DNA from: Acidobacteriota bacterium
GTDB taxonomy: Bacteria; Acidobacteriota; Vicinamibacteria; Vicinamibacterales; UBA8438
Assembly (NCBI GenBank): GCA_011523485.1
Contig: WTGR01000514.1
Span: 1 to 5,496 of the forward strand
Reading direction: 5' to 3'
Length of the DNA stretch: 5,496 nt
The position numbers were made by a program, and so were the translations under genes. Positions 1 to 5,496 of this stretch are shown here, piece by piece (position 1 is the first letter of the stretch; each line of letters opens with the position of its first letter). Under the pieces are notes generated by a model that was given only the letters and a program-made list of their open reading frames with translations, did no database searches and was not told the DNA's origin.

Positions 1-1754
1 TGTTCAAGCCGCTGGCGTTCACCAAGACCTACGCCATGGCCGCCGCCGCCCTGCTCTCCGTCACCCTCGTGCCCGTGCTGGTCGGCTACTGGATACGCGG
101 CCGCGTCGTATCGGCGCAGGCCAACCCCATCTCCTGGCTGCTGATGGCGCTGTACCGGCCCGTGCTGCGGCTGGTGCTGGCCGGGCGCTGGGCGGTCGTC
201 GTCGTGACGCTGGCGGCACTGGGCGCAACCGCCGCGCCCTACTCGCGGCTCGGCTCCGAGTTCATGCCGCCGCTCTGGGAGGGCGACCTGCTCTACATGC
301 CGACGACCCTGCCGGGGGTGTCGATCACCAAGGCGCGGGAGATCCTGCAGCAGACCGACCGCATCCTGCGGACCTTCCCGGAGGTGGAGCACGTTTTCGG
401 CAAGGTCGGCCGCGCCGACACCGCGACCGATCCGGCGCCGCTGAGCATGCTGGAGACCACCATCAAGCTCAAGCCGGAGGACGCCTGGCGCCCCGGCATG
501 ACCCCCGAGCGGCTGACCGACGAAATGAACCGCGCGATCCGGTTCCCCGGCGTCACCAACGCCTGGACCATGCCGATCAAGACCCGCATCGACATGCTGT
601 CGACCGGCATCAAGACCCCGGTGGGCATCAAGATCTCCGGACCCGATCTCGCCGTGCTGGAGGAGGTGGGCCGCGATGTCGAAGCCGTCGTCCGCGGCGT
701 GCCGGGCACCCGCTCGGCGTACGCCGAGCGGGTGATGGGCGGCAACTATCTCAACTTCTCGGTCCGCCGCGACGAGATCGCCCGCTACGGGCTCACCGTC
801 GGCGACGTGCAGGACGTCATCCAGTCGGCCATCGGCGGCATGAACATCACCACGACGGTGGAGGGGCTCGAACGCTACCCCGTCAACCTGCGCTACAGCC
901 GCGACCTGCGCGACAACCCCGCGGCGCTGCGGGACATCCTCGTGCAGACCCCGACGCGGCAGCAGATCCCGCTCGGCCACCTCGCCACCATGTCGTTCGT
1001 GAAGGGACCGCCGGCCATCAAGAGCGAGCAGGCGCGCCCGAACGCGTGGGTCTACGTGGACATCGAGAACGTCGACGTCGGGACCTACGTCGAGCGCGCC
1101 CGCGAAGCGGTCGCCGCGCAGGTGGAGATTCCCACCGGCTACAGCCTGGGCTGGAGCGGCCAGTACGAGTACATGGTGCGCGCGCAGGAACGCATGCAAC
1201 TCGTGGTGCCGATCACCCTGTTGCTGATCTTCCTGACCATCTACGCCAGCACGCGATCCGTCGCCCGGACCCTGATCGTGCTCTCGGCCGTGCCGCTGTC
1301 GCTGATCGGCACGTTTTGGCTGCTGTACGTGCTCGGCTACAACCTGAGCATCGCGGTGTGGGTCGGCATCATCGCGCTCGCGGGCCTGAGCGCGGAGACC
1401 GGGGTCGTGATGCTGCTCTACCTGGACCGCGCCTGCGATGCCGCCCGCGCCGAGGGGAGACTGACGACGCTCACCGAGCTCCGGAACGCCGTGTTCGACG
1501 GGGCGGCGCGCCGCGTCCGGCCGGTGGTAATGTTGAGCGCCACTACGGCCCTCGGCCTCCTGCCCATCATGTGGAGCACCGGCACCGGGGCCGACGTGAT
1601 GAAGCGGATCGCGGCGCCGATGGTCGGCGGCGTGGTCACGGCGGCCGCCGTCGTGCTGCTGGTGTTTCCGGCCGTCTACTGCATCTGGCGGGGGTGGGGA
1701 CTGCCGCGCGGCAATAGCAGCCTCACTCCGGCCAGCTCTTCGCCGCTGTCATGA
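1..1754 (+). CDS. cusA: CusA/CzcA-family heavy-metal efflux RND transporter, C-terminal half (5' partial)
   Basis: Inner-membrane RND pump subunit that would export metal cations by proton antiport through a CusCBA-like tripartite complex. The reading frame is open from position 3; the residues before the first in-window ATG (36) read FKPLAFTKTYA, a conserved HME-RND stretch, so the true start lies upstream. About 583 residues are present of a usual ~1,040. Counting from the ATG at 36, there is the end of TM6 (1-20), TM7 (~50-67), a periplasmic porter domain with GDLLYMPTTLPG (~83-94) and RIDMLSTGIK, then TM8-TM12 (~388-406, 412-437, 438-465, 496-514, 527-551). The TM10 motif AGLSAETGVVM keeps the glutamate found in CusA. 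From memory of E. coli CusA, the Met residues in 'RYGM' and 'TPM' are Leu and Thr here, and the Lys of 'RPKAM' is Val, so copper/silver specificity is uncertain. The last ~14 residues are Ser/Pro-rich and unlike the usual Arg-rich tail. The 3' end overlaps the convergent ATPase gene by 32 bases. Confidence 0.93.
   Translation, partial: FKPLAFTKTYAMAAAALLSVTLVPVLVGYWIRGRVVSAQANPISWLLMALYRPVLRLVLAGRWAVVVVTLAALGATAAPYSRLGSEFMPPLWEGDLLYMPTTLPGVSITKAREILQQTDRILRTFPEVEHVFGKVGRADTATDPAPLSMLETTIKLKPEDAWRPGMTPERLTDEMNRAIRFPGVTNAWTMPIKTRIDMLSTGIKTPVGIKISGPDLAVLEEVGRDVEAVVRGVPGTRSAYAERVMGGNYLNFSVRRDEIARYGLTVGDVQDVIQSAIGGMNITTTVEGLERYPVNLRYSRDLRDNPAALRDILVQTPTRQQIPLGHLATMSFVKGPPAIKSEQARPNAWVYVDIENVDVGTYVERAREAVAAQVEIPTGYSLGWSGQYEYMVRAQERMQLVVPITLLLIFLTIYASTRSVARTLIVLSAVPLSLIGTFWLLYVLGYNLSIAVWVGIIALAGLSAETGVVMLLYLDRACDAARAEGRLTTLTELRNAVFDGAARRVRPVVMLSATTALGLLPIMWSTGTGADVMKRIAAPMVGGVVTAAAVVLLVFPAVYCIWRGWGLPRGNSSLTPASSSPLS
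707..734. repeat. 28-bp perfect palindrome inside the RND pump gene
   Basis: The arm CACCCGCTCGGCGT is followed at once by its exact reverse complement, centred between 720 and 721, with no mismatch or spacer. It lies in coding sequence for the conserved TRSAYAERV segment of the porter domain. The protein constraint plus GC-rich codon choice explains part of the symmetry. No function is implied by the sequence alone. Confidence 0.9.
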
Positions 1755-3579
1755 AGCGAGGTTTCCGCGAAGCATCACCGTTGATCAGCGCCTCGATCTC
1801 GTCGAGATCCTCCAGGAACTCGGTGTCGGGAACCCTCCGGTACCGCCAGCAACTGAAGGTCGAAAAGGCTGAGGTCCAGACTTGTGCGCCTTCAGGACCA
1901 AACGTGTCGCGCGCGTACCCCAAGTACTCGCCCGCCTCCGCGGGATGCCCGGTCGCCCAGTATGCCAAAGCCATCCGATGTGTACGACTCGGAAGGGGCT
2001 CCCGTTCTTCTCGTTCCTCGTCCAGCTCAAGGAATCGGTGGAACGGCGCAGCCACGACCTCCCCTGTCTGCCCCCACGACGCCATTCCATAGCTGAACGC
2101 GTCCTCGATTTCCATGTCGCGGAGATCATGCCCCTCGTGGCGCAGCAGCGCCGCCGCTGCGCCGCACGATCCGATTCCGAGATACCGCGACGCCAACTGG
2201 CTTCGTGCGGATTCCCGCTCGCCTGCTGACAGTGTGCGATCTTCGACCATCGGCTCCAAGAGGCAGACCGCGATGGCAATCTCGTCGGGCGAACGTTCCA
2301 ACTCGCCGGCAACCCAGATTCGACCACCAGCGCTCATGGACGTCACCGCCGCCGACGCTGCCACGTCAGCGGCCCGGCCGGACACAACCAGCCGCGCCGC
2401 AGCCAGGACGAGCGAAGGAGCCAGGCCCTCTGCCTCTAGGAGGCGCAGTGCATCCTCACTCGCACCAGCCGGATCCTCTCTGTCCGCTCGGAGACGTGCT
2501 CGCCTCAGATAGGCCTCCGGATCATCCCATCCGGTCTCGATCGCACAGTTGAACAGCGACTCCGCCCTTTCCGGTTGGCGGTAGTCCTCCATCAGCTTGC
2601 CGAGCGCGAAGAGCACGGCTCCGTCGTCTGCATAATCCCTCGCGATCACTCCAAGCTGTTGTTCGATCTCCTCGGATGGCGTGTACTCCACTCTCTGAAG
2701 ACGGTCAGCGGTTTCCCCGATGTAGCGCACCGCCGCGTCACGGTCGGCCAGATTCCGCCGGACGATAGCGTCGACGACCTCCTGATACTCTCTCGCGAGT
2801 CGACTCCCCGGTCGGTCCTTCGCGAATATCACTTGGTTCAGAAGTGACAGGCTGTCGTATCTGTGCAAGACGAGAAGTTCGTCACCGAAACCGAGTCCTT
2901 CCCGAAAGGCTTCAATTTTCTTTTCAAGTACGCGATCTTCGTCGTCCAGATCCGGCACGTTGGACATCACGAAGTGCAGATCGATTTCCTTGTTGCGAGG
3001 GTTCCTGGCTTCGGACCGGATGTCCTGCACAACCGTGGTCAGACCCCGGAGGTTCTGATCGTTCGGGAAAAATAGAATCGCGACCGCATCGGGAAGCTGC
3101 CGCGTGCAGATGCCTCCCGTGTCGGTGTGTCCGGTCCGAGAATCAATCAGCACGTAGTCCGGTTGAACGACCTGCTCCCACTGCGCCTTTAGATCCTCGA
3201 ACAGCAGGTACCCGTCGCGGTTCTCATACAAATCGAGCCAGTCGATCTCCCTAAAACTGGTTGCGTACTTTTCGTGTTCTTTTCCGGACGGCATCACCCA
3301 CAGACAGCCCCCGTTCCGACCGACATCCTTTGTCTCGTAGATGAACCGTTCGACTTCTGGAGCCTTGCCGGTATGGAGGTACTCGCTGACGAACTCGACA
3401 ATGCCGCGACGTCTCTTACGCGACCGGAGAAGGCTGAACGTATCTAGGCCCGGAGCTTCCAGATCGAAGTCGACGACGAGTACCCGGCGCCCACGTTGCG
3501 CCAACTCGACGGCCACGTTCACGAGTGCCATCGTCCGCCCGACACCGCCCTTGAAAGAGTAGAAGGTCGTAACGTACAT
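1723..3579 (-). CDS. ParA/MinD-like KGGVGR-motif ATPase with C-terminal TPR-like repeats
   Basis: A 618-residue cytoplasmic protein of the SIMIBI/MinD-ParA P-loop class. The N-terminus carries YSFKGGVGRT (residues 7-16), a deviant Walker A that keeps the signature lysine (K10) but has Arg at the usual P-loop lysine. VLVVDFDLEAPGLD (33-46) follows, then the Walker B/switch II segment DYVLIDSRTGHTDTGG (141-156). The ATPase domain ends near 275. Residues ~305-600 are helical and Ala/Leu/Glu-rich; 320-380 resemble two TPR units (ALGKLMEDYRQPERAESLF; AYLRRARLRADREDPAGAS), and the rest is probably degenerate TPR. Such KGGVGR ATPases are known near effector or conflict modules; a role in DNA partitioning is not supported, since no ParB or parS is seen. 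I chose the ATG at 3579 because relatives begin a few residues before KGGVGR; a TTG at 3588 is possible, directly after a TGA. No Shine-Dalgarno is evident. The gene follows the antitoxin with the same orientation, so co-transcription is likely. Its 3' end overlaps the pump gene. Substrate and partner are unknown. Confidence 0.88.
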   Translation of the reverse strand: MYVTTFYSFKGGVGRTMALVNVAVELAQRGRRVLVVDFDLEAPGLDTFSLLRSRKRRRGIVEFVSEYLHTGKAPEVERFIYETKDVGRNGGCLWVMPSGKEHEKYATSFREIDWLDLYENRDGYLLFEDLKAQWEQVVQPDYVLIDSRTGHTDTGGICTRQLPDAVAILFFPNDQNLRGLTTVVQDIRSEARNPRNKEIDLHFVMSNVPDLDDEDRVLEKKIEAFREGLGFGDELLVLHRYDSLSLLNQVIFAKDRPGSRLAREYQEVVDAIVRRNLADRDAAVRYIGETADRLQRVEYTPSEEIEQQLGVIARDYADDGAVLFALGKLMEDYRQPERAESLFNCAIETGWDDPEAYLRRARLRADREDPAGASEDALRLLEAEGLAPSLVLAAARLVVSGRAADVAASAAVTSMSAGGRIWVAGELERSPDEIAIAVCLLEPMVEDRTLSAGERESARSQLASRYLGIGSCGAAAALLRHEGHDLRDMEIEDAFSYGMASWGQTGEVVAAPFHRFLELDEEREEREPLPSRTHRMALAYWATGHPAEAGEYLGYARDTFGPEGAQVWTSAFSTFSCWRYRRVPDTEFLEDLDEIEALINGDASRKPRFMTAAKSWPE

Positions 3580-3594
3580 TGGAGTCAATCAGAT

Positions 3595-4299
3595 TCATGG
3601 TCGCATGGAAACAACGCCGTCGGATCCTGCCGGGCGCCGCAGATCGCCTCGCACCCGTTTCGTTTCGTTCACCTGTCCGTCAGATATCCGCCTTGCACCC
3701 GGAGCATCTCGCCGCTGTTGACGCTGCGCAGGGATTCGCAGTCGACCGCTACGACGCAGCGAAAACGGAGGTCTCCCGCGAGGACGGTCTTCTCTCAATG
3801 CCCGCCACCGATTGTCGATAGTGATCGAATCTCTTCCGGGTGCGGCCGGTTCGACCAGTTCCCTGAGCTGCCGCATCACGTCCCTGTTCTCCAGCAGCCT
3901 TATATAGCGGTCGTACGCTCGGGTATGATTCATCGATCCGCTTTCCCAACGTACCAGGGTTGCAGTGCCGAGCCCGGTGACCTCTGCGAACTCGGCCTGC
4001 GTCATGCCGTAGCCCTCTCGGATCCCTCGAATACCGGACGGTGACAGGACACCGAGATGATCGCAGATAGCTTCCAGCTTTATCCGCTCCGATTCCCGGT
4101 CGAGAAACTCGAAGCCGCACGTCCGGCATCGACGCACAGGGAGGTCCACGGTCAGGTCCGCTGCCGATTCGCCCACCCCGTAGCGGAACGTGTGACGATG
4201 CTCCACCGTGTCGACCGCTTCTGCCCCACACCGTGCACACGGCCGCCCCTGCTTGACGGCACGAAGCGATCGAGTTGAGCCAGTACCCGCCACCGCCAC
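3595..4299 (-). CDS. MqsA-type antitoxin: YgiT-like zinc finger plus XRE-type HTH
   Basis: Likely type II antitoxin and autorepressor. The N-terminal zinc-binding part has two CxxC pairs, C21-C24 (CARC) and C58-C61 (CRTC), the YgiT/MqsA arrangement in which this half contacts the toxin. Residues ~85-140 form an XRE/MqsA HTH: IRGIREGYGMTQAEFAEVTG, then LVRWESG, where the recognition helix sits. The open frame is 234 residues, longer than E. coli MqsA (131). Residues after ~152 are Arg/Pro-rich, unlike a folded domain; by hand count GC at third codon positions drops from 69% (codons 1-150) to 52% (151-234), so the true end or frame is doubtful. The start at 4299 is a GTG sharing its first G with the toxin's TAG stop, which suggests translational coupling. 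A GAGGG at 4306-4302 is too close to that GTG but well spaced (8 nt) for a second in-frame GTG at 4293, which may be the real start. The ATPase begins 15 bases downstream. Confidence 0.82.
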   Translation of the reverse strand: MAVAGTGSTRSLRAVKQGRPCARCGAEAVDTVEHRHTFRYGVGESAADLTVDLPVRRCRTCGFEFLDRESERIKLEAICDHLGVLSPSGIRGIREGYGMTQAEFAEVTGLGTATLVRWESGSMNHTRAYDRYIRLLENRDVMRQLRELVEPAAPGRDSITIDNRWRALREDRPRGRPPFSLRRSGRLRIPAQRQQRRDAPGARRISDGQVNETKRVRGDLRRPAGSDGVVSMRP

Positions 4300-4655
4300 T
4301 ACCCTCGCTTTCGTTCCGATTCGCGAAAACTGCGTCCGATGACCTCGCCGGACCCGAGCTCAAGCTTGACGTAGAGCAGGGGCCTCCCCGGATTGAGATC
4401 GATCTTCATGACGTAGCCCTGGTTCCCGCGTGGCTGGTCGAGCGCGATGGTCTCGACGTCATGTCCATCCTCGAGTCTGGACGCGATCAACTCCCACGCC
4501 GAGTCGTCGTCGAAGTACGGAAGCAGCAGTCCGTTGGGATTCGGCACGTCGCCAGGCCGCCAATCCGTCGGCCGCGCCCGAGTGAACTCCGCTGTCCGGT
4601 CACCTCGCCTCACGAGAGTCACCAGGTGGTGACGGATCGAGTCGTCGATGCTCAC
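4299..4655 (-). CDS. Putative MqsR-like toxin (probable mRNA interferase), partner of the MqsA-type antitoxin
   Basis: A 118-residue protein directly upstream of an MqsA-type antitoxin, the toxin-first order typical of mqsRA. The C-terminal strand region LYVKLELGSGEVIGRSFRES (94-113) lines up with the end of E. coli MqsR as I remember it (YLKITV...VLIVSFKE): a Tyr, a Lys two residues later, alternating hydrophobics and a Ser-Phe-basic-Glu ending. Within MqsR this Tyr is in the active-site area, so ribosome-independent RNA cleavage is the expected activity. The middle contains SAWELIASRLEDGHDVETI (52-70), a plausible helix. The N-terminal ~50 residues are not recognisable, and the protein is about 20 residues longer than MqsR. 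The start is GTG at 4655; an in-frame stop lies about 20 codons upstream with no other start codon between, and only a weak GAG precedes it. It could instead be another RelE/BECR-fold family. Family assignment is moderate; that it is a real gene is well supported by the coupled antitoxin. Confidence 0.68.
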   Translation of the reverse strand: MSIDDSIRHHLVTLVRRGDRTAEFTRARPTDWRPGDVPNPNGLLLPYFDDDSAWELIASRLEDGHDVETIALDQPRGNQGYVMKIDLNPGRPLLYVKLELGSGEVIGRSFRESERKRG

Positions 4656-4699
4656 GATGACGCTCGAGTCGAAGCCAGTTGCGTCGCGCCATCCAGATC

Positions 4700-4750
4700 A
4701 ATCGTATGATACTTCGATGTCGCATTTGGGCGGCGGTCCGAATCGTACGA
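4700..4750. repeat. Pair of 10-bp direct repeats upstream of the toxin gene, candidate operator
   Basis: AATCGTATGA at 4700-4709 and AATCGTACGA at 4741-4750 differ at one base and are 41 bases apart start to start, close to four helical turns. They lie in the short gap upstream of the toxin-antitoxin genes, where an MqsA-type autorepressor would bind. The sequence does not resemble the AACCT-N3-AGGTT type palindrome I recall for E. coli MqsA. Assignment as an operator is inference. Confidence 0.4.
4706..4711 (-). promoter_or_regulatory. Possible -10 element for the toxin-antitoxin transcript
   Basis: The minus strand reads TATCAT here, five of six matches to TATAAT, about 50 bases before the toxin GTG and overlapping one of the two direct repeats. 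No convincing -35 hexamer lies 16-18 bases upstream (the strand reads GCCGCC there), so this is a weak call. The rest of the 4656-4843 gap holds only a 5-bp stem with a 6-nt loop at 4787-4802 and no coding frame I can support. Confidence 0.25.
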
Positions 4751-4843
4751 GCTAAACACACGCACGTCTGCGCTCCCGCGGCTGACCTGGTTGGCGCACC
4801 AGCAGATTCCTGACGCAAGACCACCATCGGCGCTCGCAGGATG

Positions 4844-5496
4844 TCAGTGGTCGGGCCGCCGCAATCCCCGCAGGAACGCGTCCGGGGCGACGAACCGGGT
4901 GTGGTACTTCACCCAGTCCTCCTTGTAGCGGAGGTAGATGGGGTCGTCCTCGAGGGCGGGCGACGCATCCGGGTCGTAGTTGGGCGTGTCGTGCGTCGGC
5001 AAGGGCCCGACGGTCTTGGAGTGGGCGGTGTTGAAGTCGCCGTCCTTGACCCAGCCGTCGGTGATCAGGACGAAGTCGCGGCGCCAGCCCTCGGGCGGGT
5101 CCGGCGGCGCCTTGAATCGGAGCCGCAACTCGTCGCCGGCGTTCAGGATGACGTAGCGGTCCTCGACCTCCGCCAGCAGCTCGCGGACGTCGCCGAAGCG
5201 GGTGTGGTAGCCGACCAGGTCGCGCCAGCGGGGCCGGAGGCTGGCCAGCTCGTAACGCGGGATCTCCAGGCGGCGCGGGCCGACGTACTCGGTGACGTTG
5301 TAGCCGCGGTAGTCGAGATCGGCGACCACTGGCGCGAGGTGCCGCCTCTCCAGCGGAGCGTCGTCGCGCAGCGGCGCCCAGGCGATTCGGTCCCAGTAGA
5401 TCTCCAGGTTCGTGCGCAGACGCAGCCGCTCCGGATACCGTCCGTCGGCCAGCCGCTCCACCGGGATGACCATCGTCTTGAGCTTGCCGGCCGGGA
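4844..5496 (-). CDS. C-terminal end of a CRTAC1/ASPIC-UnbV-like protein (5' partial)
   Basis: The frame is open to the window edge; the residues before the first in-window ATG (5473) read PAGKLKT and continue the fold, so this is about 216 residues of a larger protein whose N-terminal part is outside. Recognisable conserved stretches are RLRTNLEIYWDRIAW, WRDLVGYHTRFGDVRELL, YVILNAGDELRLRF, GWRRDFVLITDGWVKDGDFN and KTVGPLPTHD. I know this series as the C-terminal tail of CRTAC1-family FG-GAP/ASPIC-UnbV proteins, often with TPRs, in Acidobacteriota and similar phyla. Their molecular role is not established; they are usually predicted to be exported or surface proteins. No signal peptide can be judged because the N-terminus is missing. 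GC content is high (about 72% in a sampled line), like the pump gene and unlike the genes between them. It stops 188 bases before the toxin start, on the same strand, with no clear terminator. Family is moderately sure; function is not. Confidence 0.72.
   Translation of the reverse strand, partial: PAGKLKTMVIPVERLADGRYPERLRLRTNLEIYWDRIAWAPLRDDAPLERRHLAPVVADLDYRGYNVTEYVGPRRLEIPRYELASLRPRWRDLVGYHTRFGDVRELLAEVEDRYVILNAGDELRLRFKAPPDPPEGWRRDFVLITDGWVKDGDFNTAHSKTVGPLPTHDTPNYDPDASPALEDDPIYLRYKEDWVKYHTRFVAPDAFLRGLRRPDH

Noticed and set aside
1702..1713. Palindrome TGCCGCGCGGCA near the pump's 3' end as a bidirectional terminator
   Set aside because: No loop, no T-tract, and it lies within the coding sequence before the stop.
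1046..1717. Long open frame on the plus strand inside the pump gene (223 residues)
   Set aside because: Arg/Ala/Gly-rich product without any family motif, wholly inside the confidently assigned pump gene in another frame; typical of GC-rich DNA.
1723..3579. Chromosome- or plasmid-partitioning ParA
   Set aside because: No ParB gene or parS-like repeat nearby; the KGGVGR variant with a C-terminal TPR-like half does not match partition ATPases.
3496..4044. Plus-strand open frame of 182 residues across the ATPase start and the antitoxin tail
   Set aside because: Opposite strand of motif-bearing genes, no recognisable domain and no plausible start signal.
3749..4363. Minus-strand open frame of 204 residues overlapping toxin and antitoxin
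   Set aside because: Shadow frame of the antitoxin; it lacks the CxxC and HTH motifs and has a disordered composition.
4275..4709. Plus-strand open frame of 144 residues opposite the toxin
   Set aside because: The minus-strand toxin frame is coupled to a real antitoxin and matches MqsR at its end; the plus-strand product matches nothing I know.
4787..4802. Hairpin CTGGT-N6-ACCAG between the CRTAC1-like gene and the toxin as a terminator
   Set aside because: Only five base pairs and no T-run on either side.
4600..4827. Minus-strand 75-residue frame covering the gap before the toxin, with ATG and continuing into the toxin N-terminus
   Set aside because: Composition is Arg-rich and random-looking, and it overlaps the toxin in another frame; the gap is better read as a promoter region.

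Overview
The window looks like a piece of a GC-rich Gram-negative chromosome. Acidobacteriota is my best guess, though phylum is inference only. The guess rests on two things: a CusA/CzcA-type RND metal pump on the left, and on the right the C-terminal end of a CRTAC1/ASPIC-UnbV-like protein of a kind common in that phylum. No rRNA, tRNA, CRISPR array, transposase or integrase is visible.

Layout. Positions 1-1754 (+) hold the C-terminal half of a heavy-metal RND efflux pump whose 5' end lies outside the window. On the minus strand, read right to left, come four genes. The end of the CRTAC1-like protein is at 5496-4844. A 188-base gap (4843-4656) follows, with a candidate promoter/operator. 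Next is a small MqsR-like toxin candidate (4655-4299). Its stop codon shares a base with the GTG start of an MqsA-type zinc-finger/HTH antitoxin (4299-3595). Last is a ParA/MinD-like 'KGGVGR' ATPase with TPR-like C-terminal repeats (3579-1723). The ATPase and the pump gene converge and overlap by 32 bases.

Interpretation. The three middle minus-strand genes are tightly packed, share one orientation and are visibly less GC-rich in spot counts than the flanking genes (about 47-60% per line in the ATPase against 67-72% in the flanks). This fits an acquired accessory cassette at about 1720-4840. The toxin and antitoxin would form a self-repressing pair in the MqsR-MqsA order. The ATPase-TPR protein may be a third component, a regulator or NTP-dependent sensor/effector, or just a co-transferred neighbour. 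That three-gene unit is the most interesting feature here. Its function as a system is inference from gene order alone.

The antitoxin's last 80 or so residues are doubtful as coding sequence. Base usage changes there, and another frame looks more gene-like.
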